DNA from: VRUE01 sp963819755
Lineage (GTDB): Bacteria > Actinomycetota > Thermoleophilia > Solirubrobacterales > 70-9
Reading direction: 5' to 3'
NCBI GenBank assembly: GCA_963819755.1
Contig: CAWFXB010000001.1
Coordinates: forward strand, 868,001-932,000
Length of the DNA: 64,000 nt
In this document: positions 24,213 to 32,909 of the stretch, piece by piece
Numbering within the stretch: the first letter of the stretch is position 1
Layout of the letters: the number at the start of each line of letters is the position of its first letter
Position numbers and translations under genes: made by a program
Notes under the pieces: model-generated
What the model saw: the letters and a program-made list of their open reading frames with translations, nothing else
Told to the model about the DNA's origin: nothing
Database searches by the model: none

Positions 24213-25340
24213 CTAGATGCCCGACGGGGGCTGGAGGTTCGTCCGCGTATACACGCCGACCATGGAGCAGTTGACGTAGCCGAGCGACTCGAGGCCGGCG
24301 AGCGCCGCCGCGACCTCGCCTCCCGCGAGCCCAAGGTCGGTCGCAACGGCATCGCAGGTCTCCGCACCCAGCTCCAGCGCCTCCAGAACCGAGCGCTGCG
24401 CCGGCTCCAGCGCCGGGCCGGAGCGCTCGATCCGGCGCACGCCCGGACCGAGCATCGCGTCGAGCACGTCCTGAGCGTCGCGAACGAGGCACGCGCCCCC
24501 CGTCAGCAGGTTGTTGGGGCCCGCCGAGAGCCGCGAACCGACAGGGCCAGGCACGGCACCGAGGTCTCTACCCAGGTCGGCGGCAAGGTCGGCTGTGATC
24601 AACGACCCGGATCGTTCTGCGGCCTCGACCACGACGGTCATCCCCGACAGCGCCGCCATGATCCGGTTGCGGGCGGGAAAGGACCATCGCCAGGCGCCGC
24701 TGCCGGGCGGCAACTCGGAGAGGACAAGGCCGCGCTCGCCGATCCGTCGCCACAGCGAGCGATGGGCGGCGGGGTAAGCGACATCGGCGCCGCAGCCGAG
24801 AACCGCGACCGTCAGGCCCGAGTCGATCGCCCCACGATGGGCGCAGGCGTCGATGCCGAAGGCGAGGCCGCTAACCACCACAAGTCCGGCGGTGGCCAAT
24901 TCCTTGCCGAGCTCACGTGCCACCTCGCGCCCGTAGCTGCTGGCCCGCCGTGACCCGACAACCGTCACGGCTTCGTCTGGCGCAAGCCGCAACAGCAGAG
25001 CCGCGTCGCCGCGGCCGAACAGCGCCCAGGGCGCATCGGCGGCGTCCATGAGACCGACGGGAAAGAGCGGGTCATGCCGGCAGCAGGCCCAGCACTCCGC
25101 CGCCGTGAGCTCGTCCCGCAAGCGGACCTCGGGCACCGCGGCGATCCTCGCCAGAATCTGAGCCGCCACCTTCGGTGCCGCCACCGCGGCAAGATCCTCG
25201 TTGCCGAGCCGCAACAGCTCCGGCGAGCGCCTGCCCGGAGCGCCGGTGGCGATCTTCTCGATGTACGGCGCCAGATGGGCCAGCAGCCGCGAGCGACGCA
25301 GGCACTCGGGGCAGGCTTGTGGGTTGACTTTGCTAATCAC
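24213..25340 (-). CDS. dprA: DNA-processing protein DprA
   Basis: 375 residues. A short N-terminal zinc-like motif (CPECLRRSR) and helical segment precede the Rossmann-fold DprA core: VGSRRASSYGREVARELGKE, VVSGLAFGIDACAHRGA, VAVLGCGADVAYPAAH, RNRIMAALSGMTVVVEAAER and SGSLITADLAADLGRDLGAV. A C-terminal winged helix (ETCDAVATDLGLAGGEVAAAL) ends the protein. It loads RecA on incoming single-stranded DNA during transformation. It overlaps comM by 8 bases. The pair suggests a capacity for DNA uptake or processing, though comEA/comEC are not in the window. Confidence 0.94.
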   Translation of the reverse strand: MISKVNPQACPECLRRSRLLAHLAPYIEKIATGAPGRRSPELLRLGNEDLAAVAAPKVAAQILARIAAVPEVRLRDELTAAECWACCRHDPLFPVGLMDAADAPWALFGRGDAALLLRLAPDEAVTVVGSRRASSYGREVARELGKELATAGLVVVSGLAFGIDACAHRGAIDSGLTVAVLGCGADVAYPAAHRSLWRRIGERGLVLSELPPGSGAWRWSFPARNRIMAALSGMTVVVEAAERSGSLITADLAADLGRDLGAVPGPVGSRLSAGPNNLLTGGACLVRDAQDVLDAMLGPGVRRIERSGPALEPAQRSVLEALELGAETCDAVATDLGLAGGEVAAALAGLESLGYVNCSMVGVYTRTNLQPPSGI

Positions 25341-26829
25341 GGTCCCTCCTCCTCAGTTGCAGTGCCTGCGCGATCTGGTCGCGCCCGATCGACTCCGCGC
25401 CGGCCAGGTCGGCGATCGTGCGAGCCAGCCGCAAGACGCGGTCGTGGGCCCGGCCGCTGAGCCGGCGGCGCGAATAGGACTCCGCGAGGAGTGCGCCCGC
25501 CTTCTCGTCGAGAACGCAGCCGCGCGCCTCGGCGGGAGTCATCTCGGCGTTGCAGCGCCCGGCGCCAAGGCGAGCTTCCTGCCGCTGTCGCGCGTCCGCG
25601 ACCCGCTCGCGCACGCTCGCTGAGTGCTCGCCCGGAGGACCGCCGATCTCCGCCGCGCTGGGCTGGTGGATCGCGACGAGGATGTCGAGGCGGTCGGCAA
25701 GAGCGCCGCTGAGCCGGCCCTGATAACGGCGCACGGCGAGGGGCGCGCAGGTGCACTCGGGGTCGGCCTCGCCGCGCCCGCACGGACAGGGATTGGAGGC
25801 GGCGACGAGCATGAAGCGGCAGGGCAGGCGACGGTTGCTACCGGCGCGGGAGATCGTCACCCAGCCGCTCTCGAGCGGCGCGCGCAGGGCCTCCAGCGCG
25901 TCGCGGCGGAACTCGCAGAGCTCGTCGAGGAAGAGGACGCCGCGGTGGGCGAGGGTCGCCTCTCCAGGGCCCGGCGGGTTGCCACCGCCGACCACACCGG
26001 CGGGGCTGACGGTGTGATGGGGTGCGCGAAACGGCCTGCCGCCGCCGAAGCCGCCATGAAGGCGTCCGCGGGCACTGGCTATCCGCGCGACCTCCAGGGC
26101 CTCCTCGGCGCTCAGTGGCGGCAGGATCGAAGGCAGGCGGCCGGCGGCAAGCGACTTGCCGGCGCCGGGCGGCCCGACCATCAGCAGACTGTGGCCGCCG
26201 GCTGCCGCAACCTCCAGCGCATAGCGGAGGTGCGGCTGGCCACGCAGATCGGCCAGATCGGGACCACCTGGCCCAGCGGTCAACGGCAGCGGCAATGGGG
26301 GTGGGCGGCCTGGCTTCCACTCACCCCCGGCCAGTTCGGGGATCTGCGCCAGGTGATCGAGCGACAGCACCTCGATCCCGCCGACCAGCGCTGCCTCGGG
26401 ACCATTCTCGGCCGGGATGACGAGCGCTTCGGCGCCCTGCTCGCGGGCCGCCTCCGCGATCGCAAGCACTCCGGGAATCGGGCGCACGGTTCCGTCCAGC
26501 GCCAGCTCGCCGGCCATCGCGAGACGCGGTAGGCGCTCCCAATCGAGCTGGCCGGATGCCACCAACAGCGCCACCGCGATCGGCAGGTCGAGGCCGGGGC
26601 CGGCCTTGCGCAGGCTGGCCGGCGCCAGGTTGGCGACGATCCGCCGCAGCGGAAAGTCGAAGTCGCAGTTGGCGATCGCCGCACGGACCCGCTCCCGTGC
26701 CTCTCGAACTGCCGTATCGGCCAGCCCGACGACCGAGAAAGCCGGTAGGCCACGGTGCACGTCGACCTCGACCCGCACTGGGCGGGCCGCGATGCCGTCG
26801 AGCGTGAATGTCTGCGCCGTGGCGAGCAT
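25333..26829 (-). CDS. comM: YifB/ComM family Mg-chelatase-like AAA+ ATPase
   Basis: 498 residues from the ATG at 26829, where the family's usual MLATAQTFTLDGIAARPV begins; the frame is open upstream to 27009. The N-terminal Lon-protease-like domain (VDVHRGLPAFSVVGLADTAV) is followed by Walker A MVGPPGAGKSLAAGRLPSIL, Walker B GVLFLDELCEF and the C-terminal arginine-rich lid. ComM is a hexameric helicase that promotes branch migration in natural transformation. It overlaps dprA, which supports that role. It is divergent from yraN. Confidence 0.94.
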   Translation of the reverse strand: MLATAQTFTLDGIAARPVRVEVDVHRGLPAFSVVGLADTAVREARERVRAAIANCDFDFPLRRIVANLAPASLRKAGPGLDLPIAVALLVASGQLDWERLPRLAMAGELALDGTVRPIPGVLAIAEAAREQGAEALVIPAENGPEAALVGGIEVLSLDHLAQIPELAGGEWKPGRPPPLPLPLTAGPGGPDLADLRGQPHLRYALEVAAAGGHSLLMVGPPGAGKSLAAGRLPSILPPLSAEEALEVARIASARGRLHGGFGGGRPFRAPHHTVSPAGVVGGGNPPGPGEATLAHRGVLFLDELCEFRRDALEALRAPLESGWVTISRAGSNRRLPCRFMLVAASNPCPCGRGEADPECTCAPLAVRRYQGRLSGALADRLDILVAIHQPSAAEIGGPPGEHSASVRERVADARQRQEARLGAGRCNAEMTPAEARGCVLDEKAGALLAESYSRRRLSGRAHDRVLRLARTIADLAGAESIGRDQIAQALQLRRRDRD

Positions 26830-26939
26830 TGCGGCCAGGCTGGCGGGTCCAGACGCGCGTGTGGTGCGCAGCTTCAAAATCCTCTGGACCAACTCTGTGA
26901 CCGAAGGCATGTGTGCGCCGGGTGCCCTAGCTTCGCCAC

Positions 26940-27341
26940 ATGACCAGGACACGCCAGCGACTCGGCCAAGCGGCAGAGGACCTCGTCGCCGCAAGGCTCG
27001 CAAGCGCAAGCTGGGAGCTCATCGAGCGCAACGCCCGCAGTCGCTATGGCGAGCTCGACATCGTTGCCCTCGACGGGCGCACATTGGTCTTCGTCGAGGT
27101 CAAGGCAGGCCGCGCCGGCTCCGCCTTCGGCCCTGAGCGGCCGGTGCTATCGGTCGACTTCCGCAAGCAGCGCCGCATCCGCCGCTTGGCCACGACTTGG
27201 ATGGGCGCGCGCCGCGACCTACCTCGCTACGACGAGATCCGCTTCGACGCCGTCGGCGTCACCTTCGATCACGCCGGCAACGTCACCGACTACGAGCACC
27301 TCGAGGGCGCGTTCTCGCCGGCCAGCTCCAGCTGCGCGTAG
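26940..27341 (+). CDS. yraN: UPF0102/YraN family protein
   Basis: 133 residues. The restriction-endonuclease-like core is intact: GQAAEDLVAARL, RSRYGELDIVALDGRTLVFVEVKA (Glu, Asp and the ExK pair) and VDFRKQRRIRRLA. Its biological role is unsettled. It commonly lies beside rnhB, as here, but on the opposite strand. Its last 52 bases overlap the rnhB 3' end tail to tail. Confidence 0.92.
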   Translation: MTRTRQRLGQAAEDLVAARLASASWELIERNARSRYGELDIVALDGRTLVFVEVKAGRAGSAFGPERPVLSVDFRKQRRIRRLATTWMGARRDLPRYDEIRFDAVGVTFDHAGNVTDYEHLEGAFSPASSSCA

Positions 27342-28081
27342 GCAACGCTCTGGAACGAGCGGCGATGCAAGGGCGAGATGCCGATTCGCTCGATCGCGGC
27401 GCGGTGCTCGGGGGTCGAGTAGCCGACATGCTCCTCGAAGCCCCAGCCGGGATGCTCGCCGGCGGCGCCGTGCATGTAGCGGTCGCGGGTCACCTTGGCG
27501 ATCACCGAGGCGGCGGCGATCGCGGCGCTGGTGCCGTCGCCTTCGATCACGGCGCGATGGGCAACCGCGCAGTCGCGCAGAGAGAAGCCGTCGACCAGGC
27601 AGGTCGCCTCCTCGCCGGGCTCCAGCCTCTCCAGTGCCCTGGACAGCGCTTCGATGTTGGTCACGTGCAGGCCGCGATCGTCGATGCCGCGTGCGCAGCG
27701 GACCACGACGCTGACCCGGCTGGCGGCGCGGAGCACCGCCGGGTACATCTCCTCGCGCCGCTCGGGCTTCATCTGCTTCGAGTCGTGCAGGCCGGCGAGG
27801 GCGCGGCGGTCCCCGCTAGAGAGAGACTCGTAGTCGATCAACACCGCGGCGGCAACCAGCGGCCCGGCCAGGCAGCCCCGCCCGGCCTCGTCGGCACCGG
27901 CAACCTGGCGAGTGCCGAGGCCGCGGTCGAAGGCGAAGAGGCGACGCGAGCGCGCCAGCCGCCGCTTGTGCGCTTTAGAGGGTCCCGATCCGGTCTGGCG
28001 GCCAGTAGGTGGCGAAGGCCTCGCCGATGATCCACTTGCGGGGGATGGGTCCCCAGAAACGGCTGTCGTCGCTTGCCCCAC
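27290..28081 (-). CDS. rnhB: ribonuclease HII (start uncertain)
   Basis: The domain begins near 27960 with RRLFAFDRGLGTRQVAGADE and has all catalytic acids: Asp and Glu in GADEAGRGCLAGP, Asp in CLVDGFSL and the later AAIAAASVIAKVTRDRYM segment with its Asp. It removes RNA primers and single ribonucleotides from DNA. The only ATG in frame is at 28081, which would overlap lepB by 107 bases. Otherwise a CTG or other rare codon just after the lepB stop must be used, and the core suggests the latter. The 3' end overlaps yraN. Confidence 0.88.
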   Translation of the reverse strand: MGQATTAVSGDPSPASGSSARPSPPTGRQTGSGPSKAHKRRLARSRRLFAFDRGLGTRQVAGADEAGRGCLAGPLVAAAVLIDYESLSSGDRRALAGLHDSKQMKPERREEMYPAVLRAASRVSVVVRCARGIDDRGLHVTNIEALSRALERLEPGEEATCLVDGFSLRDCAVAHRAVIEGDGTSAAIAAASVIAKVTRDRYMHGAAGEHPGWGFEEHVGYSTPEHRAAIERIGISPLHRRSFQSVAYAQLELAGENAPSRCS

Positions 28082-28595
28082 GGTTGTCGCCCATCATGAA
28101 GTAATAGTCGGGTGGAATCGTGATCGGTTTGGGCAAATTGCAAGCAGGGAGTGCGCCGCACGGAATCGTGTAGGGCTCATCGGTCTTCTCGACCCCGTTG
28201 ACCACCGGGTGACCGTCGCGCACGCTGAGCGTGTCGCCGGGGCCGGCGACGATCCGCTTGATGAAGTTCTGGCTCGACTCGCCCTCGGTGGGCCGCGGGC
28301 AGGCCTGGCGCGGCGAGTGAGGGACCCCGCATTCGGTGCCGTTATCCGCGCCGGCGGGCGGGTGGAAGACGACGATGTCGCCGGGACTCGGGTCCTTGAA
28401 GTGGTAGAGGAAGCGGTTGACGAGCACCCGCTGGCCGACGTCGAGGGTCGGCTCCATCGATTCCGAGGGAATCTGGTAGGGCTTGATCAGCCAGGCCTGA
28501 ATCGCCAGCGCCAGCCCAAGCGCCAAGGCGACGATTACGACCAGCTCGATCAGCCCGCCGACCCGGCTTTCCGGCTTGGGGATGCGCGGTCTCAG
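27975..28595 (-). CDS. lepB: signal peptidase I
   Basis: The catalytic Ser is in IPSESMEPTLDVGQRVLVN and the Lys in NFIKRIVAGPGDTLSVRDG, with the family box YFMMGDNRGASDDSRFWG. One N-terminal membrane helix (LIELVVIVALALGLALAI) anchors it. A TTG at 28526 would cut through that helix. The frame runs upstream to a CTG at 28595 that overlaps the rplS stop (CTGA), which I take as a likely rare start; a ribosome site AGGAGG lies upstream. It cleaves signal peptides of exported proteins. Confidence 0.9.
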   Translation of the reverse strand: MRPRIPKPESRVGGLIELVVIVALALGLALAIQAWLIKPYQIPSESMEPTLDVGQRVLVNRFLYHFKDPSPGDIVVFHPPAGADNGTECGVPHSPRQACPRPTEGESSQNFIKRIVAGPGDTLSVRDGHPVVNGVEKTDEPYTIPCGALPACNLPKPITIPPDYYFMMGDNRGASDDSRFWGPIPRKWIIGEAFATYWPPDRIGTL

Positions 28596-29230
28596 GCCGA
28601 GCCCTCGCCGGAGTCGCCGGAATCCTCCTGCGGCGACTCATCCTCGGCATCCTGCGCCGCGGCGGTGTCCTCGGTCTCCCCTGCACCGGGCGCCTCAGCG
28701 TCCGTGCCTGCCTCTTGCTCTGCTTGCGCCTCAGCCCCAGCCTCCGGCGGCGCCTCAGCCTCCTCAGCTTCGGACGAGTCGTCGGCCCCCTCGGAGTCCT
28801 CGTCCGCGACAGGACCCGCGTCCTGAGGCTCCTCAGGCTCGGGCTCCACGGGGATCGGCGTCGAGATCAGCTCCTCGTCGATCCCCCAGCGCCGCTCGGC
28901 GACCCTGGCAGCCTTGCCGATCCGGCCGCGCAGGTAATACAACTTGGCCCGGCGCACGTCGCCGCGGGCGGCGATCTCCAGCTTCTCGATCTTGGGCGAG
29001 TGCAGAGGGAACGTCCGCTCGACTCCGACGCCGAACGACTGCTTGCGGACGGTGAACGTCTCGCGGGCGCCAGAGCCCTGCCGCTTGAGGACGATCCCCT
29101 CGAAAACCTGGGTGCGGCGGCGGCTGCCCTCGATGACCTGGAAGTGGACGCGCACGCGATCGCCCGGCGCGAAGGACGGAAGTCCCTGCCGCTGCTGGCC
29201 ACGCTCGATGCTGTCGATTACGGTGCTCAT
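28592..29230 (-). CDS. rplS: ribosomal protein L19 with long acidic C-terminal tail
   Basis: 212 residues, against ~115 for a normal L19. The first ~118 residues are a complete L19 (FAPGDRVRVHFQVIEG, RTQVFEGIVLKRQGSGARET, VERTFPLHSPKIEKLEIAAR, KLYYLRGRIGKAARV). The remaining ~95 residues are almost entirely Glu, Asp, Ala, Pro, Gly and Ser and should be disordered and strongly acidic. The tail is in frame with a normal stop and lepB coupled to it, so it is not an annotation artefact. Its role is unknown; it could act as a charge shield or interaction arm at the subunit interface. Confidence 0.95.
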   Translation of the reverse strand: MSTVIDSIERGQQRQGLPSFAPGDRVRVHFQVIEGSRRRTQVFEGIVLKRQGSGARETFTVRKQSFGVGVERTFPLHSPKIEKLEIAARGDVRRAKLYYLRGRIGKAARVAERRWGIDEELISTPIPVEPEPEEPQDAGPVADEDSEGADDSSEAEEAEAPPEAGAEAQAEQEAGTDAEAPGAGETEDTAAAQDAEDESPQEDSGDSGEGSA

Positions 29231-29288
29231 TTGGCGAGAAAAAGCCGCCGGACCCAGGTGCGGGTGCCGCGCGGCCGAGGAATCGTAC

Positions 29289-29966
29289 CTACTCGGGATC
29301 TTTTTCGAACTGCTCAGCTCGCGCGCGGCTCTGCTCGGCCCGCCACGCGCGCACCCGCTCGTGATCGCCGGAGACCAGGACGTCGGGTACCCCCCAGCCT
29401 CGATATGAAGGTGGACGGGTGTAGTGCGGGTACTCCGGCGCCCCCTCCAGCACGCGACTGAAGGACTCCTCGACGGCGCTCTGCTCGTGCCCGAGGGCTC
29501 CCGGCAACTTGCGCATCAGCACGTCGGCGACCACCATCGCCGGCAGCTCTCCCCCGGCCAGCACGTAGCGGCCGATCGAGACCTCGTCATCGGCGAAGTG
29601 CTCGTGGACACGCTCGTCAAAGCCCTCGTAGCGGCCGCATAGCAGCGCCACGTGCGGCTCCTGGGTGAGCTCGTCGGCCAGTTGGTCGTCCAGCAGGCGC
29701 CCAGTCGGCGAGAGCAGAACCCGCCGCGGGCTCTCCCCGTGTGGATAGGCAGCCTGCAGCGCCGCGTCGACCACGTCGACCCTGAGAACCATCCCAGCTC
29801 CACCGCCGTACGGGGCGTCGTCGACCTGCCCGGCCCCGAGCGGAGTCGTATCGCGGTAGTTGAAGAAGCGCAGCTCGTTCCCTTTGCCCAGCGCGTTCTG
29901 CACCGAGCGCTGAGACTGGAACCAGTCGAAGGCCTCCGGGAAGAGGGTGAAGACGTCGAGCTTCAA
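29289..29966 (-). CDS. trmD: tRNA (guanine-37-N1)-methyltransferase
   Basis: 225 residues. SPOUT knot features: MKLDVFTLFPEAFDWF at the N-terminus, TPLGAGQVDDAPYGGGAGMV, VALLCGRYEGFDERV and VSIGRYVLAGGELPAMVVAD. It methylates G37 to prevent frameshifting. The start overlaps the stop of the KH-domain gene by 4 bases, within the standard rpsP-khpA-trmD-rplS operon (the usual rimM between is absent here). Confidence 0.97.
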   Translation of the reverse strand: MKLDVFTLFPEAFDWFQSQRSVQNALGKGNELRFFNYRDTTPLGAGQVDDAPYGGGAGMVLRVDVVDAALQAAYPHGESPRRVLLSPTGRLLDDQLADELTQEPHVALLCGRYEGFDERVHEHFADDEVSIGRYVLAGGELPAMVVADVLMRKLPGALGHEQSAVEESFSRVLEGAPEYPHYTRPPSYRGWGVPDVLVSGDHERVRAWRAEQSRARAEQFEKDPE

Positions 29967-30193
29967 TCGAGGATGTCGACGACGACGCGGCGATCGAGTC
30001 GGACGGCGGCCGCCTTGGCGACGGTCCGGATGGCGTTGGCAACCCGCCCGCCTTTGCCGATCACGCGCCCAAGATCGTCCTCGGCGACACTGATCTCATA
30101 GATCAGGTCCCCGTCCTCTTCGAGCTCCTCGACCTCGACCGCGTCGGGGTCCTCGACAAGCGCTCTGACGAGGAACTCCAGTAGCTCGGTCAC
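29963..30193 (-). CDS. khpA: KH-domain RNA-binding protein KhpA
   Basis: 76 residues with a single type-II KH domain: GRVIGKGGRVANAIRTVAKA holds the GxxG RNA-binding loop. KhpA proteins bind many RNAs and influence cell division and translation in Gram-positive bacteria. It lies 2 bases after rpsP and overlaps trmD, the usual position. Confidence 0.94.
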   Translation of the reverse strand: MTELLEFLVRALVEDPDAVEVEELEEDGDLIYEISVAEDDLGRVIGKGGRVANAIRTVAKAAAVRLDRRVVVDILD

Positions 30194-30195
30194 CG

Positions 30196-30450
30196 CTAGC
30201 TTCCGGAGGCGGCGATGCCCTTGGTCCGCAGCAGCGTGGCCACGGTCTCCGAGGGTTGCGCTCCGTGCTCTAGCCAGTGGCGCGCGCGCTCCTCGTCGAA
30301 CTCGATCGTCGAGGGCTCGGTCTGCGGGTTGTAGCGACCGATCGTCTCGATCGTCCGACCGTCACGCGGGGAGCGTTTGTCGGCGACGACGATCCGCCAG
30401 ATCGGGTTCTTCTTCGAACCCACCCTTCTGAGTCTTATTCGTACAGCCAT
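30196..30450 (-). CDS. rpsP: ribosomal protein S16
   Basis: 84 residues, normal length, with AVRIRLRRVGSKKNPIWRIV, SPRDGRTIETIGRYNPQT and an ARHWLEHGAQPSETVATLL C-terminal region. It is a small-subunit assembly protein. It is separated from ffh by 14 bases, so SRP and ribosome genes are probably in one transcript. Confidence 0.96.
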   Translation of the reverse strand: MAVRIRLRRVGSKKNPIWRIVVADKRSPRDGRTIETIGRYNPQTEPSTIEFDEERARHWLEHGAQPSETVATLLRTKGIAASGS

Positions 30451-30464
30451 CGGGATCGAGCAGA

Positions 30465-31838
30465 TTAGCGTCTGCGGTACTTCGGGCGCGGAGCGCCGCC
30501 CGCTCCACCCGCCATCTGGGCGATCTGCTGCGGGCTGGGCTGCTCACCGGAGACCATCATCCGCATCATTTTGCGCATCTGGTCGAACTGCTTGACCAGC
30601 TGGTTGACCTGCTGGATCTTGGTCCCCGAGCCATGCGCGATCCGTTTGCGGCGGGAGCCCTTGATGATCGCCGGGTTGGCACGCTCCAACGGAGTCATCG
30701 AGAGGATGATCGCCTCGACCCGGTCGAGCTCGCCCTCGTCGACGTCGGCGTTCTGCAGTTGCTTCATCGCTCCCATTCCCGGCAGCATCCCGATCAGGCC
30801 GCTGAGCGGGCCCATCTTGCGCACCTGGCGCATCTGCTGGAGGAAGTCCTCGAGGGTGAAGCGGTCGCTTTCGAGTTTCTTCTGCAGGTCCTCGGCCTGG
30901 CGCTCGTCCACCTGCTGCTCGGCTTTCTCGATCAGGCTGAGCATGTCCCCCATACCGAGGATCCGCGAAGCCATGCGGTCGGGGTGGAAGCGATCGAAGG
31001 CCTCCAGTTTCTCGCCGGTCGAAGCGAAGAGGATCGGCTTGCCGGTCACCGCTTTGACCGAGAGCGCCGCGCCGCCGCGGGCGTCGCCGTCGAGCTTGGT
31101 CATCACCACACCGTCGAACTCGGCCGCCTCGGCGAACGATTCGGCGACGCCGACGGCGTCCTGGCCGGTCATCGCGTCGACGACCAGCAGCACGTCGTGG
31201 GGCTTGGTCCGCTTGCGGATCTTGGCCAGCTCGTCCATCAGGTCCGCATCGACGTGGAGGCGCCCGGCGGTGTCGACGATGAGGACGTCGCGCTCCTCCT
31301 CACGAGCACGGTCGAGCGCCCAGGCGGCGATCTCGACCGGGTCGGCGTCGGTGCCCTGCTCGTAGACCGTGGCCCCGGCGCGCTTGCCCACGGTGACCAG
31401 CTGATCGACCGCGGCCGGGCGATAGACGTCGCAGGCGGCAAGGGCGACGTCTTTGCCCGACTCGCCGAGGTGGCGGGCGAGCTTGGCGCAGGCGGTCGTC
31501 TTGCCCGAGCCCTGCAGCCCTGCCATCAGGATCACCGTCGGGCCGTTGGAGGCGAAGGCCAGGTCGCGCCCGGTGCCGCCCATCAGCCCGGTCAGCTCCT
31601 CGTTGACGATCTTGACCACCTGCTGGCCGGGGTCGAGGCTCTCCAGCACATCGGCGCCGAGGCAGCGCTCCTTCAGCGTCTTGGTGAAGGTTTTGACGAC
31701 CTTGAAGTTGACGTCGGCCTCGAGCAGGGCGAGGCGGATCTCGCGCATCGCCGCATCGACGTCTCCCTCGTTCAGCTTGCCGCGCGAGCGGACGTCGGAG
31801 AGGGTCGCCTGGAGGCGGTCTGAGAGCTGGTCGAACAC
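30465..31838 (-). CDS. ffh: signal recognition particle GTPase Ffh
   Basis: 457 residues. The N domain comes first, then the G domain (Walker A GLQGSGKTTACAKLA, VDTAGRLHVDADLM, TKLDGDARGGAAL), then the Met-rich M domain (FLQQMRQVRKMGPLSGLIGM, RRKRIAHGSGTKIQQVNQLV) that binds SRP RNA and signal peptides. It works with FtsY, whose gene is just upstream across a palindromic element. The short Met/Gln/Gly-rich C-terminal tail is ordinary for GC-rich bacteria. Confidence 0.97.
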   Translation of the reverse strand: MFDQLSDRLQATLSDVRSRGKLNEGDVDAAMREIRLALLEADVNFKVVKTFTKTLKERCLGADVLESLDPGQQVVKIVNEELTGLMGGTGRDLAFASNGPTVILMAGLQGSGKTTACAKLARHLGESGKDVALAACDVYRPAAVDQLVTVGKRAGATVYEQGTDADPVEIAAWALDRAREEERDVLIVDTAGRLHVDADLMDELAKIRKRTKPHDVLLVVDAMTGQDAVGVAESFAEAAEFDGVVMTKLDGDARGGAALSVKAVTGKPILFASTGEKLEAFDRFHPDRMASRILGMGDMLSLIEKAEQQVDERQAEDLQKKLESDRFTLEDFLQQMRQVRKMGPLSGLIGMLPGMGAMKQLQNADVDEGELDRVEAIILSMTPLERANPAIIKGSRRKRIAHGSGTKIQQVNQLVKQFDQMRKMMRMMVSGEQPSPQQIAQMAGGAGGAPRPKYRRR

Positions 31839-31857
31839 CGCAGCGGAGCTTAGGGGA

Positions 31858-31904
31858 GCGCGGTCGAGGTTTGGGTCGGTATCCGCACCAAACCTCGACC
31901 GCGC
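31858..31904. repeat. 47-bp palindromic element (17-bp perfect arms), copy 1
   Basis: Arms are 31858-31874 and 31888-31904, with a 13-base loop. The left arm starts GCGCGGTCGAGGTTTGG. It fills most of the ftsY-ffh gap and abuts the ftsY stop codon. A closely related 47-bp copy lies in ribD at 49611-49657. In this position it could act as a terminator or RNA 3'-end stabiliser. Confidence 0.9.
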
Positions 31905-32903
31905 CTACTCCGCGAGCAGGGCGCGGGCGAAGTCGGCTGGGTCGAACGGTCGCAGGTCCTCGAGCGACTCGCCGGTGCCGATCAGTTTCACCGGGATGCC
32001 GAGCTCGTTGGCGATCGCCAGCACGATCCCGCCCTTGGCGGTGCCGTCGAGCTTGGTCAGGACGACGCCGTCGACCTCGACCGCTTCGGAGAAGATCTTC
32101 GCCTGACGCAGGCCGTTCTGGCCGGTCGTCGCGTCGATCGAGATCAGCGTCTCGTGCGGTGCGTCGGGCATCTGCTTGGCGATCACGCGGCGCACCTTGG
32201 TCAGCTCGTCCATCAGGTTGCCCTGGGTGTGCAGGCGACCGGCGGTGTCGACGATCACGACGTCGGCACCGCGGGCGCGCGCGGCGGCCACCGCGTCGAA
32301 GGCGACCGCACCGGGGTCTCCACCCTCCTTCGAGCGAATCAGTTCGGCCCCGGCGCGCTGCGCCCACTCGGCGAGCTGCTCGGCCGCGGCGGCGCGGTAG
32401 GTGTCGGCGGCAGCCAACACGACCGAGAGGCCGAATTCCTTGGAGAGGTGCCAGGCAAGCTTGCCGATCGTCGTCGTCTTGCCGGTGCCGTTGACGCCGA
32501 CCATCAACAGCACAGCCGGCTCGCCAGTGAGGTCGATCGGGCCACGGCCGCCCGAGGCAACCTCGGCGAGGATCTCGATCAGCCGCTCGCGCACCGCCTC
32601 GCCGTCCGCCGAGACGTCGCCGCTCTCGACCTCCCGCTCCAGCCGTTCGACCACCTCGGCCGTGGTCGGCGCACCGGCGTCGGCCAGGATCAGCGCCTCC
32701 TCCAAGCGCTCCCAGGTCTCTTCGTCGATGCGATCGAAGAGGCTCGCCGAGATCTCCTCGGTCAGGGCCTGGCGGCTTTTCGAGAGGCTCTCGCGCAGGC
32801 GGCTGAAGACGCCGCGACGCCGCTCCTCGCTTTCGGGCTCGGCGTCGGGCGTCGTCGCATCGCGCGCGCCGAGATCGAAGATCTCCTGCCAGGTGGTGGG
32901 CAT
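31905..32903 (-). CDS. ftsY: signal recognition particle receptor FtsY
   Basis: 332 residues. A short acidic/basic N-terminal segment (PTTWQEIFDLGARDATTPDA) replaces the long acidic A domain of E. coli. The NG domain is complete: VGVNGTGKTTTIGKLAWHLS, AAADTYRAAAAEQLAEWA, VDTAGRLHTQGNLMDELTKV and TKLDGTAKGGIVLAIANELG. It is the membrane receptor for the Ffh-ribosome complex. It starts 6 bases after the smc stop, so smc-ftsY are co-transcribed as in many bacteria. Confidence 0.97.
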   Translation of the reverse strand: MPTTWQEIFDLGARDATTPDAEPESEERRRGVFSRLRESLSKSRQALTEEISASLFDRIDEETWERLEEALILADAGAPTTAEVVERLEREVESGDVSADGEAVRERLIEILAEVASGGRGPIDLTGEPAVLLMVGVNGTGKTTTIGKLAWHLSKEFGLSVVLAAADTYRAAAAEQLAEWAQRAGAELIRSKEGGDPGAVAFDAVAAARARGADVVIVDTAGRLHTQGNLMDELTKVRRVIAKQMPDAPHETLISIDATTGQNGLRQAKIFSEAVEVDGVVLTKLDGTAKGGIVLAIANELGIPVKLIGTGESLEDLRPFDPADFARALLAE

Positions 32904-32909
32904 CAGCGA

